Below are positions 1-11,765 of a stretch of 64,000 bases of DNA, piece after piece. The DNA lies in NCBI RefSeq assembly GCF_000004195.4, contig NC_030677.2:174518019-174582018 (forward strand), given 5' to 3'. Both the position numbers and the translations under genes were made by a program. Position 1 is the first letter of the stretch, and every line of letters starts with the position of its first letter. The notes under the pieces were generated by a model. That model saw only the letters and a list, made by a program, of their open reading frames with translations, was not told where the DNA came from and searched no databases. Origin of the DNA: Xenopus tropicalis (lineage: Eukaryota; Chordata; Amphibia; Anura; Pipidae).

Positions 1-1320
1 GAACTAGTAAATGGGCCAGATGACACACATGCAGAAAGTTTAAAATGTTTACTAAATCGTTTTGGGATTTATAGTGAAACTAGAATGTATAGGTTGTAGA
101 ACACTAAATATAGTATATATTAACTTGATTTTAATAGACTCGAACTTCAACCATCCAACAACACTTTCTGAACACCACAGGGTCAGTTGTCAATGTTAAA
201 AAAGGGTTAAAAGGAAGTGTGTAACTTGTAGAAGTGGCTGCTGTCTGGCACAATGTGTGAATTAATGGCTCCAATAGAAATGCTCGAAGGGGATAAAAGG
301 GTGGAAATGATTGCATGGACTCCTTTTGTGGAGAAGATAATTGAAACTGCAGTTCAGTAATGCCTACAGGATAGATGAGTACCTGTGTAACATGTAAATG
401 TATATGAATGTAGGCTTCGGCTGCCAAGCCCAGGGAAATGGAATTCATTCATAAAAAAGTAAGTAACAAGGAATTGCCTAAATGTTCTCTACTAGCACCG
501 TTTCACTGTAAAATGTTCTCTGTATTACAGCTAAATGTATATGAGTGTAAAGGACATCTAGTAGAATGAAAAGGGAAAGCCATAAATTTGGCTGGAGATA
601 TAATACATATTCATGACTAAATGGATCCGGCAATATATTGATTATTGTTGAAAGTGTGGCATTGATAAATTTAAACAATCCACACTTAATTGGCTGTAAG
701 ATCTCATAATGTATGTAGATAGTCTAATAGATCTAGTCTATAGATATTCTTTTTTTTATTTTGACCACTTCCATTCAATGTTTATTGCGACAGGTTTAGT
801 AAATGACTAAGGAAGGGATTTTTATCTCTGTATAACATTCATGGTAACGTTGCAAATCATCTTACCTATCAACAAGTGAATACAGTGCATATGGAGAAAT
901 ATTATTTGTTGATTTTGTCCTTCTCAATAATCACTGCATTTCATGAAAAACAATTAAAATTCTGACAATCTATTGACCGAATTAGTTAATTAATAGAATC
1001 TACACTGGCAGTAGAAGAGCAAATCTCTATTTGAGCTAAAGAGCGAGCAAGGACCTATGTAGGCAAATGACCAGTCCCCATGCAGCTTGCTTGGCCAGAG
1101 ACTGTATATGCAGACCAGTGAGTTTGATTCCAAAGAGAGTCTATGGAGAATGTTGGCCAGGATAAGTATTTAATCATGGACATACCAATTAGTTTCCACA
1201 CTGACAGATGGTGCAATGAGTTTAACTGCAGGAGAAAGGGATTTTTGAACAGTTTTTTAGCTGTCATAGAGTCCAATAAACAAATAAAACAAAAACCTTT
1301 ATTTCAGACATGTGCAAGTT
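1..1320. other. Unique-looking AT-rich DNA, no gene seen
   Basis: I see no gene, RNA gene or recognisable repeat here. Open frames on both strands are below 110 codons, lack domain motifs and are interrupted in all neighbouring frames. The base composition is uniformly AT-rich. Confidence 0.6.
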
Positions 1321-1612
1321 TAGCTCCAAACTCTAGAAAGGCTATATCCCATAGACTCCATTTTAATCCAATAAGTCAAATTTTAAAAAAGGATTTCCTT
1401 TCTTCTGTAATAATAAAAATAGTTTATAATAATAAAAAATAGTATGATATCAGCTAAGGTCCCTTGTTGGAGGCCAAACAATCCTATTGGGTTTAATTTT
1501 AAAAAAATTTTTTTGTTTTTTTTAGCAAAGTATGATGATCCAAATTAGGCAAAGGTTCCTTATCCATAAAACCCCAGGTCTAGTGAATTCTGGATAACAG
1601 GTCCTCTACCTG
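1321..1612 (-). mobile_element. Degenerate TACAGGTAT-type MITE
   Basis: Read on the minus strand this matches the better-preserved copy at 15754-16085: terminal CAGG..GGACCTGTTATCCAG, then a CCCAATAGGATTG block and the TTATTACAGA..AGGAAATCC block in the same order. It is a non-autonomous DNA transposon copy with no coding capacity. Many substitutions and a T-rich expansion at 1498-1525 suggest it is old. The boundary near 1321 is approximate. Confidence 0.75.
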
Positions 1613-1707
1613 AATACATATTTCTACCCTTGGGTACATTTTACCCAAGCAGAGGGTAATAACAAGTTTTATGCCTTTTGTGATTTTCATAAAAATGGCT
1701 CATTATT

Positions 1708-1949
1708 AGTGATGAGCGAATTTTTTTTGACATGCATGGATTCGCATCGAATTTCCACATTTCACCATTGGCGAATTGTTTCACAAAACTTCTGTGAAAA
1801 TTTGCAGAGGAAAAATTTGTTGCATGTCAAAAAAAGTCACGGTTGCATCAAAAAAACACGGTCAACAAAAAAAGTCACACGACAAACGCGTTTTGCGAAA
1901 TTTCTCTAATTTTAAGTCGAAGCAAAATGGGACAGATTCGCTCATCACT
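1708..1949. mobile_element. MITE, AGTGATGAGCGAA family
   Basis: The ends are inverted: AGTGATGAGCGAA at 1708-1720 and ATTCGCTCATCACT at 1936-1949. The interior is AT-rich with recurring TTCGC/GCGAA words and partial symmetry. At least four other copies occur in the window (4232, 7463, 26538, 37329), plus a right end at 32206. No coding content. The superfamily is not determined. Confidence 0.85.
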
Positions 1950-3968
1950 ACTCATTGTCTCAGTCTTACATTCTGTTGAAATAAAAAGGCCTGTGCGGAT
2001 GAGTAAAGGTGGCTATCTGTGATCTTGTATGTCCATTAGAGACTTCCTGCGAGTATTTCTCTATCCTACCATATATCATATCCTATTCTATATCATATCC
2101 TATACCTGTATTACCCAGCATTAACTTTCATATTCTGTCTGATTTGGAAGCCAAATTGTCCATCTCTATCCACCTCTATTCTTTTAAAATTGATACCTGA
2201 TGAAATGCCCTAAAACCATGTTTTATCTGAGGGAACATGTTAAGATTTTAGAAAAAAACAAAACACTGCTAATTTTAATTATTTACCTTCTTTTAAATTA
2301 GAAAATACAGGGTTAACTGACAACCATTTCATGACTTGTGTGGCCACCCATCTATGCCAGTTATTTTTTCTTGCCCCTCAGTCTCAAGCTGGCTTAGGCT
2401 AGGACCTCAGTTTTATACTATGACTGCTTCCCTAAGAACCGGTGAGTTTCAAATCAAATCTATGTGGCATGCAATGAAATAGAAAAGGCTTGATATGTGA
2501 ATATACTGTATAGTATGAAACCCATGGCTATCTTAATTAAACAGACATGCATACATACATTTTTGCTATAAGCACTTTTCTGTAAATTAGTTACTGATTG
2601 TTTAATCTTTTTCTCTGCTTTACATGCATCAGTCTGTTAAAGGGGTAGTATAATCCTTAATGATAAATTAGGGGGCCTGTTTTTGATAGACGTAAATGCA
2701 ATAAACAGATCTAGGCTGCACTGCGAAGCCTATGGTGACCCCCAGTAGATGCATTGTCCCAAATGCTTTAACAGCTCATAGTAAGAACGAGGATGGTAAT
2801 GTTGCCTTTGCTGGAAGCACAATGTACACTATGTTGGATGTCTATAGTGGGATCAGACTGCTATTGATTTTCATTACCCCCAAAAACTCTTAATGAAGAC
2901 CCACACTCTGGATTTAAGTCTGTAAAAGTGCCATCACGTGCCAGCATTGACATTAAAGCTCTGCCATGGGGTTTAGTGCTGCTGCGCTGAGGTTCCACCC
3001 TGCTTGCGAGGTTAGTATCAAAAGCCAATAAGCATGACTTGGTGTTCTATTGTATGATAAAATGCACTAATGTAACCTGCCCTTTCAGCTTTTAACATCA
3101 ATTGAAATAAAGAAAAAACAATGTCAGGAGTATTACATGTGACCATCGTTACATTTGGATACACATTTTATTAACTACAGAAATTCTGTATTGGTGAAGA
3201 GCGATCTCTTAAGTTTTATTTTGACTTTCTTGGTGATTTGCATGAAGTTTTGCACCTTACAGTTTGTCCTTGTTTTAGTAAATAAGCCCTTATGAGTCTT
3301 GAAGTAGCTTCAGTTTCACTTTTGCTGGAGATATTACTGTTTGTTCTAGCCATAGTCATGTTTATTATGATCTGTTCTTTTTAATTGGTCTTGGAAGCAA
3401 GACTCAAGTTATATATTATGAATGTTTCTGCAGATATTACTGCTTGTTCTAACCATTAAGTACTAATGTTTACGATGGTCTCTTCCTTTTAATTGCTCTT
3501 GGAAGAAAGACAGCAGCTACTTAGAAAGGAAGAGATTAAGCAAAGAGAATTGCAAGGAGGGCAACCATATGCAGTTCAAGCTTTCATAAGAAGGGCTACC
3601 ATGCCAATGGGAACGTACAGATTGGGTAACATCTTCTTTTATTAAAACCTGCTACTGGTGGATGTCCAAACACTATCCCAGTGCTAAGTATTTGCACACT
3701 TCATCTTAACTGTGGCAGTTGGATCCATTGCTCTATTTGTTGAGATGTGCAAGAACCCTTCAGGCATAACTTTTCTGTGATGCTTATATGTGGGAGAGAT
3801 GATTGCCTAACTAGAAAGGGTGACAGCAATAGATGCGCATATAACCTAAGAGTTATTGGAGTTATTATAATTGGATTGTTTGGAAAGATGTATATCATGG
3901 AGCACTGAAGGATAGATTCCTTAAGTCAAAGGAGAAGGAAAGGTACAATCACTGGGGGGTACCAAAAT
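1950..3968. other. Unique-looking AT-rich DNA, no gene seen
   Basis: No gene or RNA is recognised. Position 2639 starts with TTAAAGGGGTAGT, which resembles the left end of a TTAA-type element, but I could not find a matching right end. A short imperfect repetition of ATATCATATCCTAT lies at 2074-2105. Confidence 0.5.
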
Positions 3969-4521
3969 GTTAGGCAGCCCCCAGTGATTATAATCACTTA
4001 CCTTATACCCCAGGGTGGTGCTCCTGTTATGAGAAAACTGCAACGGCCTGGGGTACCTGCGAGAGAGCCATTCTCTTCCTTCTTCTGTCTTCATGCCACT
4101 TGCTCTTGTGCAGTAGAGCGAAAAGCTGAACTTTAACCAAAAAGTCAGCTTTGTTTTACTCTACTGCGGGTACGTTGGCGCTGGGATCACAAAGAAAGAA
4201 GACAGAAGGAAGAGGATTGCTTGTTCCCAGCAGTGATGAGTCGATCTGTCCTGTTTTGATTTGCCAGAGAATTTGCAAAATGGTGAAAAATTTGTGAAAT
4301 GTGGGTACCACATAACCACAGCTTTTTTGATGCGACTGCAAATTTTTCCAAGTGAAACAATTCGCCAATGGTAAAATGTGGAATTTCACTGTGAATGCAT
4401 GCCTGGCAACAAAAATGTGCTCATCACTAGTTCAAAGTTACCCTGGGCTGGTGCTGTTTTCTCCTAACGGGAGCACCAACTTGTATAAGGTAAGTGTTTC
4501 CAATCACTGGGGGTGCCTTAC
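3969..4521. mobile_element. Foldback element with about 65-bp inverted ends, hosting a nested MITE
   Basis: The left arm (3969-4038) begins GTTAGGCAGCCCCCAGTGAT. The right arm (about 4457-4521), reverse-complemented, begins GTAAGGCACCCCCAGTGAT. The arms stay alignable through a CACTTACCTTATA block to GAGAAAAC. The interior is unique to this copy and is interrupted by the MITE at 4232-4428. There is no open reading frame of note. The family is not identified. Confidence 0.75.
4232..4428. mobile_element. MITE, AGTGATGAGCGAA family, nested
   Basis: It starts AGTGATGAGTCGATCTGTCC and ends ATGTGCTCATCACT, with the family's internal words (CAATTCGCCAATGG, AATTTCAC) in order. It lies wholly inside the foldback at 3969-4521, so it inserted after that element did. 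Confidence 0.8.
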
Positions 4522-6423
4522 ATTTAATTGTTTATAAAACATTTTTAATGATCATATTAAAAGCACCAAATATTTTTACAAACAGGACTGGAATAAAAGA
4601 CCAAACTCGTCTATACTTCTGAGGAAGTGGCTTAACTGCACAAAACACATAAAGCAAATGGGTCCTTTAATCCAGTAGTAGAACTTGTTAACAGAACATA
4701 AATAGGAAATTCTCTAAAGTTTCCAAGAGGTAAAACACAACTTTTCATGATTTATTAAGTGTACAAACCACGAAAACTAAACTAAAATGGTGCTTTTAGT
4801 AGATTTCTGTTTCCTATCCATGCCTTGATTTACTGGCTAGGAACTACTCTTCATAATTTAGAGGACTCACCAGAGATGATGCTGCAAAGTTCCTCTGCCA
4901 TTTCAGTACATTTAGATATTGTGAACTTTCACCCATTAATAAATACGCTTCCAAAAATCCCATAGAAATGAACAGATAGTGGGTGAATTTTACTGTAGGG
5001 AGCTCTAATTTCACACTTTGCTAAATCTGCCCCTTAGTTTTACCTGCGACTTGTACTGTAGCTCCCATCACCCCCATCTTTACTGAGCGAATTCCTACTG
5101 TGGGCAACTGTATGGGAATTTTAACACTGGAAAGCAAGTTGGAGGTAAAACTTTGTTCCTGTGTAAATATATCATAAATAGGAAAATTCTTAATGAATGG
5201 TTTGAATTTGTTTAGTGGTAGGTACCACATTCCCTTTTGATATGTTGTATATGTATTTACCCAGGAAAGGTTCAGTGCAGTAACATTTGATGTTCACCCT
5301 CACTGCTCCTTTACAAGTGGTCAAGAGATGTCCTGTCTACCTGAGGTCTAGCAGCAGCCATTGGTTGGCCCAAGCACAATAAAGATTTCTGAGAAGCTTG
5401 TCTGAGAAATGAATTACCAATTAAAAAAAGGGGTTTGTGGAGGTCGTCACTAAACATTTGTGAATTCACAGAAATGGACAAAATCAAAGAAATTACATGA
5501 AAAGAATATGCATGGCTGGCTCGGTCATTCCAATGGTTTAATCTTTTCTTTATTAAATCTTTTTTTTCTTTAATTCTCGATGTAAGATATTTGCAGCCGT
5601 CTGGCAAAGGAAACTAAGAAACTTCAAACCATGAAGGAGAATGGATAAATTAAAGTGATGTTTAGTAAAGAGTCCCTTTTGAGATTCTGTTGTGTAACTG
5701 AGCAGATTAAGAGAACTGACAGTAACTTCACGTTGTTCCTAAGTAGAGGTCTCAGTGGGTCAGCTCTTGGATCTCGCGCCGACATGTTAAACAAGTTTGT
5801 CAATTTTCCATCAGATTGATTTTTCTCACAGGTCTTAAAGCCTCATCTCATATTATGTTATTTCCATTGGGGTTCTTAACATTGCAAACCACCATGTACT
5901 TTTCTCTATGGCGCATACAAAAAGAGGTTTCATGTGTGAGTGGCAAGTGAGACATGTTCAGCTATAAAAAAAAAAAAAATCATGTTTAGTGTGCAACTAT
6001 TTCAGTGACCCATTAGCCTGACGGATTTCTTTTAGCATAATATCCGCTTTAGAAAATGTTTATTATAATGGCTGTTCCAATTGTGCCTCTTGTTTTCAAC
6101 AGCTTTTCCCTCCAGTCAAGGACAGATTTATATACTGCACTGGAAGCTTAAATTTCCCCATTTGCATCGTCAGAAGCCACAATTGTTAGAATATATTTGA
6201 AGCAGTTCTTGCCTTGTGTTTGTTTTCTTTGCACTGCATTATTTGTGCTGCATCTTTAACTAAGCACATATTTTTAGTTTTATGGACTGGATAAAAAATA
6301 CATGAGGTCAGAGAACTTTTTATCTACTCGTTGGAAATATGCCTCATGTTTTATATATAGAACATTAGAGAGAATTTTTCTTATACCTATGAGTCTTTCC
6401 ACTTTACTGTATATAGATAGCAT
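4522..6423. other. Mostly unique AT-rich DNA with two repeat remnants
   Basis: No gene is recognised. The stretch contains a decayed hammerhead-like core at 4619-4655 and the right half of a GGGGCAGATTTA-type MITE at about 4925-5036 (ending CTAAATCTGCCCC). The remainder shows only short frames without motifs, and an A-run at 5967-5979. Confidence 0.5.
4619..4655 (+). other. Decayed CTGANGA..GAAAC hammerhead-like motif
   Basis: CTGAGGAAGTGGC is followed by AAAACACATAAAGC. This aligns with the motif at 28291-28326, but GAAAC has become AAAAC and the helix is lost. It is listed as a relic of the same repeat family and would not be expected to be active. Confidence 0.4.
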
Positions 6424-6663
6424 CAATGGTATAACAACTAGGTTCTGGCCCCCCACAAAAAAAATCTCCAAAAGGCCTGGTGTGCCCTATGCCCCTTACC
6501 AGACCCGCCTGGACCCCTGCTCCCTGCCCGCTCCTGCCTCCCACAGGTAGGAGAGTGTCTGGGGATGGGGGATTTCTTTACAATTATAGAGGAAGAATAC
6601 CCCGCTGTCCAGGCCCACCCCTGCACCCTGAGACCCACTGCTACTTCTATAGTTACGTCAGTG
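6424..6663. mobile_element. hAT-type non-autonomous element with 8-bp duplication
   Basis: The 240-bp GC-rich insert begins CAATGGTATAACAACTAG and its reverse-complemented end begins CACTGACGTAACTATAG, both recognisable as CAGTGGCGTAAC-like termini. It is flanked by GATAGCAT (6416-6423) and GATAGCAC (6664-6671), a 7/8 match. An 8-bp duplication is the hAT signature. Overlapping open frames here are shadows of the GC-rich insert. Confidence 0.8.
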
Positions 6664-6804
6664 GATAGCACCTACACACTACGCTAAATGCTTAATTTTT
6701 CTGATCTGCCTTACAAACAAGAGTTGTATGTTTTAGGGATGTGGTGTACACTGGGACACCAATGGGAAAAAAACAACATACAAATTCCATGCAAATAATA
6801 CTTA

Positions 6805-7165
6805 GGGGTGTCTTTACTGACACTGGAGATAAACATCACCAATGATGTTTCCCCCCAGCAGCCAATCAGGTCTTTGCTTGTTGGTGACACTATCCAGTGT
6901 TAGTAAACATGCCCTGCAGGTGCCCCCGCCAGCCGCGTCCCCTAAGTGTCCCCTCCCCCACAGGGGCCCCCCTGACCCCCCTCGCAGGGCCCCCACCCGA
7001 CATCCTCCCCCAAGCGTGCGTAATTTAAAGCGCCGGGAGGAGCGGTCAGGCAGAGGGAGCGCAGCAAGGGTCGGGTCTGGACCGCCGGGTCGGGTCTGGA
7101 CCGCCGGGGCCCACCGGGATTTTTCCCGGTGTCCCAGCGGCCCAGTCTGACCCTGAACGTGCCCC
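6805..7165. mobile_element. MITE (GGGGTGT..GTGCCCC) split by a hAT insert
   Basis: The left part (6805-6913) starts GGGGTGTCTTTACTGACACTGG and contains the mirror CCAGTGTTAGTAAACATGCC. Only about 10 bp of right end (7156-7165, AACGTGCCCC) remains beyond the insert. A related copy is at 62961-63123. Removing the insert and one duplication restores a continuous inverted-end MITE. Confidence 0.75.
6914..7155 (-). mobile_element. hAT-type GC-rich element nested in a MITE
   Basis: On the minus strand it starts CAGGGTCAGACTGGGCC and follows the order of the copy at 22997-23229, but it lacks that copy's last 50 or so bases. It is flanked by AACATGCC (6906-6913) and AACGTGCC (7156-7163), 7/8 identical. 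Composition is strikingly GC-rich against AT-rich flanks. The 102-codon frame across it is not a gene. Confidence 0.75.
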
Positions 7166-7462
7166 TAAGTCACAACTGAGCCCAAGATCTCAGACAACAG
7201 TGCTGAGGAGCGATACTCATGGAGTACTCACTGATTAGGTAAATTACGTATATTTTTACTTTTTTTCTTTACCTTATAACCTCAGCGTATGTTGATTTCA
7301 TAGTATGAATACCTAAACTGATTTCCCATTATTGAACTTTATGCCCAATCCCTTTCATTAATTCACTGCTTGCTGCTTTGTATTCATAGATCTATAGCAT
7401 GCTCAATTATTGCATGCTCAAATATTGGGGTGCTTGATGCAGAATATAACCCCAGGCCCGCT

Positions 7463-7795
7463 GCTGAGCAAATCTGTCCCATTTCGCTTCGCCATAAAAT
7501 TTGCAAAACGGCAAGAAAATTCGCAAAACGAATTTGTTGCATGATTTTTTGTCGCCTGCGTCTTTTTTGTTGCCCACGTCTATTTTTTGTCGTCTGCGTC
7601 TGTTTTTTTAGTCGCCCACGCTTTTTTGATGCAACCGCAACTTATTTTGACGCGCCCAATTTCATGCGCGCCAAAAAAAAATCAGTGCAACAAATTTTTC
7701 CGTGCGTTTTTTTCATGGACGTTTCACAAAACAATGGCGAAATGCGGAAATTCACTGCAAATCCATGCCAGGCGACAAAAAACTCGCTCATCACT
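7463..7795. mobile_element. MITE, AGTGATGAGCGAA family, long copy
   Basis: It ends GACAAAAAACTCGCTCATCACT and starts GCTGAGCAAATCTGTCCC. The interior has serial TTTTTTGTCGCC/CACGTC words, a degenerate internal tandem arrangement also seen at 37445-37540. The open frames of 100-164 codons crossing it are T-rich artefacts without domains. Confidence 0.8.
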
Positions 7796-8277
7796 ACTGC
7801 TGACCCCAAACAGACCCACCTTTCATTTATTAAAAAACAGAGATGCTTTATGGAGCAGTATTGATTTTCCCCTCACATACTGTAGATAATTCATTCTCAC
7901 CACAATGATTAGCGCTCCTCCATATACACACTATCTTCATCATTTCTCCAAATTGCTAAATGTTAGCATCCTCTGTCTGAACTTCTTCTGCAACCTTCAA
8001 CTCCTCTCACCTCTCCTCCAGATCTCACTGTAGTGCTTTTGCCATATTTCGGGTTCTCAAATGGAAATACAGGTTAAAGTGTTTTAAATTTATTTTTTGT
8101 TATTATTTTGTATCTGTTTTGTATTCTATACAGGTGACAAATTATTGTAAAATAGACACAATACATTTATGATGTTTACTTAATTTGCTTGATTTTTCCA
8201 AAAGCATTGTTTATTAAATTTTCCCCATCAGGTTCATAGTACTTGAATTCCTACACTAAATAAACCACTAACCTGTC
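7796..8277. other. AT-rich DNA, nothing recognised
   Basis: There is no gene and no recognisable repeat. The sequence is low in GC, with a pyrimidine-rich patch at 7965-8030. Confidence 0.5.
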
Positions 8278-8600
8278 TGCAGGGACCCATGGGGTTAATA
8301 TGTCCCCATGGCTTTAAACCCTACACTTACTTGTTTCTAGTTACCAGACAGAATCCTTTGTATTTAGTTTCCTATTTACATACAGTATCTCTTCAATATT
8401 GGCCATATGCCTTATGACCACTTCCTGTACACTGTAATATAGTATTTAGCAGGAGGTGGGCACTTCCTCTGTTGAACTAGATGGATGTTCCACTGAGCCT
8501 TGAACAAGGCCCCAGTAAAGCCTCAATAGCCCTAGAGAAAGTCGGAGAGCAGGGACCCCATGAATAAGGATTTAATAAGTGTAGGATATCTCTTGTAAGA
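8278..8600 (+). mobile_element. LTR fragment related to the LTR at 46153
   Basis: It begins TGCAGGGACCCATGGGGTTA and aligns in order with the 46153 LTR (TGTAGGGACCCATAGGGTTA): the CAGGAGG..ACTTCCTCT block, the ACTGAGCCT block and an AAAGTCGG..CAGGG block. It stops before any polyadenylation signal. A shared AGCCAAAAAGGGGTTAT word follows at 8633, as it also does after the 46153 LTR at 47585. Confidence 0.6.
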
Positions 8601-8924
8601 ACCGATCACTTGCTGGACTTGCCTGTATTACAGCCAAAAAGGGGTTATGTGTCATTACTTGATTGCCTACCTCTCTATACTTTACTATCTAGTTGTCTAA
8701 AGTCCATCCAAATAATGACATTTAAATTAAAATGGTCTTAATAGAATGAACTATGAATTACTGGATACCTTAATGTCTCCAAACCATTCATTTTTTGCAG
8801 ATGAAGGACATCCAACCTGTTAAAATTCATCTGTTTTAAAACTACAAGTAGTATATAAATTCTGTCTCCTTATTTACTCTGTGAACATCTGACTGGAACC
8901 TTTCATTCTCTCTCTTCTTGTCTA

Positions 8925-9905
8925 TGTAGCCCACTTATTAAATGTTGTGGCACTACCTGCTGATATTTCACTGGTTGGCGCTTCCAGGAGTCCTGAGCCC
9001 CGCTTACTATGGGGGAAGCAGGGAATTCTTTGATAATGGCGTGCCTCCACCCAGGGCTCTGCTATGGGAGAACTACAACTCCCACCCTGGGAACTGATGT
9101 AGTGTATTAACCCCTCAATAGGATCCACTGGCTGCAGGCTGATTTGCCCCTCCCTGGGGTAACTCCTTACCAGTTGTAGTGGTCCTGGGTACACACACAC
9201 GGAATACAGCAGATTGCAATTGAACAGATTGAGCTTTATTGGGCAGACCTCTCCAGGAGTGTATTCTCAGACAGTCAGGGTACATCCACCAATTACATCA
9301 TAGCACAAGGCCCTAGCTCAAAGGTACCCAGGGTACTCACGCCAGAATGATCTCCTCTAGGAGGTTCCTCCGGTACTACGCGCCAGGAGACCCTATCTTA
9401 GGGCTCTCCCCGGTACCACACGTCAAGCAAACTCTCCACAGAGACTCACCCCCGGTACTACACCTGACCTACTCTTTAGCAGGATCCTACTTTCTCTTGG
9501 AGACTATTTCTCCCTTACCTACACACTTGTGTACCCTAACTTCCAGCTGATGTAATGCTGGCAGGATCTTAATCCTCTACACTCCTGGAGGGGCAGAGCG
9601 GCCCATTCTTACCTACATGCTGTCTACATGACACTCCTAAAGTGTCCTCTTACAGAATGCTACTAACTAACTCACAGGGGAGCTCCTCTCTTGAGAGGCT
9701 CCCAACTTAAGATGGCCCCCAGCACATGGCTGTTTCCCTTATATGGGCCTATGCACCACCCTGTGGCCATAACCCGAACTACAGGGGTCCTCCCCATTAA
9801 CTATAGATGTACCAGGCTATACCCATTGTACCTTAACCATTACCCTCCCAGGGGCCTATCCTAGGGGTATACATCCTGAGGGGCCCTTTTTAGCAAACCC
9901 CTACA
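8925..9905 (-). mobile_element. Solo LTR, 981 bp, with TCTA target duplication
   Basis: On the minus strand the sequence starts TGTAGGGG (9905 downwards) and ends GGGCTACA (at 8925), the TG..CA inverted ends of an LTR. The same 4-bp sequence TCTA flanks it at 8921-8924 and 9906-9909. A TATA-like CATATAAGG lies at 9747-9737 and AATAAA at 9240-9235, both on the minus strand, which defines U3, R and U5 in the right order. No gag or pol sequence is adjacent, so it is a solo LTR left by recombination. It may be Gypsy-like or ERV-like; I cannot decide. Confidence 0.8.
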
Positions 9906-9909
9906 TCTA

Positions 9910-10535
9910 TAATGCCACTAGGCTTCTAATGATATTAGCGTGGTACTTGCTTATGAGCAAAGCTGAGAGAACTAATGGGGGCAATAATTTAGTTTGAATA
10001 AGTTAGATTGGTTCCAGGTAGGGTTGCTGAAAAAAACTCACAAGATGTCAGTGTGACTTTAGCAAATGCCATTACATTTTTCACATTTTTGTTACATTTT
10101 TGACTCGAATAGGACAATTTAATTTTCTGCTGCACAGGTATTCCAGGTATAGTCCTCTTATAGAATTTTAAAGCCCAGTGATTGTATTTGCTGAATTCAT
10201 ATACCGCAAATGATATTAATTCCCACCCTTCTAGTGTGGTATACTGCAAGTGACAGAAACCCTGTGTCTTTCGATTAGAAGATTATTGATCATGCCATGA
10301 CTTATTTGTGACTCATACTCAGGTTTTTCTGACAGGAAGTCAATAGAATCACATGACTGTCAGGAAATAAACTGTCATACAAGCAGGCAAAGAACTAAAA
10401 TTTGGTTTCACCTACGCTACTGATCTGACGTTATTTACAAATTATATATTTTATTTGCTTATTGTATTAAATTAGCTTAAAAGATATGTAAAATCTTACC
10501 CAGTCCCTTTGCTCATCTTTCTGATATATGTTATA
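9910..10535. other. AT-rich DNA, nothing recognised
   Basis: No gene, RNA or repeat family is recognised between the solo LTR and the next MITE. Confidence 0.5.
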
Positions 10536-10635
10536 TACAGGTATGGGGCCCATTATCCAGAATGCTTGGGACCTCGAGTTTTCTCTTTCTGTAATTTGGA
10601 TCTCCTACCTTAAGTCTACTAAAAAAATTATTTAA

Positions 10636-11765
10636 AGGACAAGGAAAGTCAAAATCTATTAAGCACACTATTAAATAGTACTACTATTGCTGTGTAAAAT
10701 TGCTATATTTGTAGCTTGCCTAATGAAAGATTTACAGAGATACACATACTAGAACCTACATACTTATTTCAGTGAACGGCGCCGCTATCTTGTCCAGCAT
10801 GTCGGTATGGGTTATTGCTGAAAAGTACAAGCCAGTTCCCCCCCCCCCCCCCCGCTCCGTTACATGCATCTGCCGCTCCGATCCCGAACATGCCGGCTCC
10901 CTGAACAGCCCCCCGCTCCGATCCCGAACATGCCGGCTCCCTGAACAGCCCCCCGCTCCGATCCCGAACATGCCGGCTCCCTGAACAGCCCCTCCGCTCC
11001 GATCCCGAACATGCCGGCTCCCTGAACAGCCCCCCGCTCCGATCCCGAACATGCCGGCTCCCTGAACAGCCCCCCGCTCCGATCCCGAACATGCCGGCTC
11101 CCTGAACAGCCCCCCGCTCCGATCCCGAACATGCCGGCTCCCTGAACAGCCCCCCGCTCCGATCCCGAACATGCTGGCTCCCTGAACAGCACCCCCTCCG
11201 ACCCGTTCCCTGCATCTGCCGCCTAACCCCCCCTCTGATCCCTAACCATGCCAGCTCCCCGAACACCCCCCCCCGACCTGTTCCCTGCATCCCCCCCCCC
11301 CGCTCTGATCCCCGAACATGACGATTCCCCGAACACACAACCCCCCTCTGATCCCCGTCCGAACATGCAGGCTCCCAAAACACACACAACCCACCCTCCT
11401 CTGACCTGATCCCTGCATCGGCTGCCAGTCAGCCTGTTGGCTCACACACCCGCTCTGATCTCTAGGGCACACAAAACCAGTTCCCCTCTGCTTCTGGCTC
11501 CTGCCGCTGCGTCTCTTCTGCGTCGCCATAGCAACCAGACGCTCCTGCTGTGTGCGCATGCGCCGCCTACAGTAACAAGTCGCCAAGTCTGGGAAGGAGC
11601 GATGCATTATGGGAATCTTCTCTACACAGCTCAGCATTTTTTTTTCCTGTTTGGCTTCTGATCTTCTGAACAGGGGAAATATGGGGAGACTTAAGGGCAC
11701 TATTGAGACAACTGAAGGTATGCCTGCAGCTTGGGATTAACTCTTTATTAGCCTTTCCCTCTCCT
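10636..11765. mobile_element. T2/Kolobok-like TTAA element carrying a GC-rich minisatellite
   Basis: It is flanked by TTAA at 10632-10635 and 11766-11769. The ends are inverted: AGGACAAGGAAAGTC on the left and, reverse-complemented, AGGAGAGGGAAAGGC on the right. TTAA plus AGG ends is the T2/Kolobok pattern known in Xenopus. Most of its 1.13 kb is a 40-bp tandem repeat and its degenerate flanks. No transposase is encoded. Confidence 0.85.
10875..11195. repeat. 40-bp GC-rich minisatellite, 8 copies
   Basis: Eight near-perfect 40-bp units contain GATCCCGAACATGCCGGCTC and CCCTGAACAGCC. Degenerate units continue to about 11460. Forty is not a multiple of three, so all three frames stay open and minus-strand frames of up to 206 codons arise as artefacts. 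A C-run at 10840-10853 precedes the array. Confidence 0.95.

Noticed and set aside
2639..2660. TTAAAGGGGTAGT as another T2 element
   Set aside because: No inverted right end with TTAA was found within 1.5 kb, so only a possible remnant is noted.
6842..7150. 102-codon Pro-rich frame
   Set aside because: It spans a MITE and a nested GC-rich hAT element.
10769..11389. 206-codon minus-strand frame rich in Gly, Arg and Ser
   Set aside because: It lies wholly in the 40-bp GC-rich minisatellite and its flanks. The period is not a multiple of three and all frames stay open, so the frame length is a composition effect.
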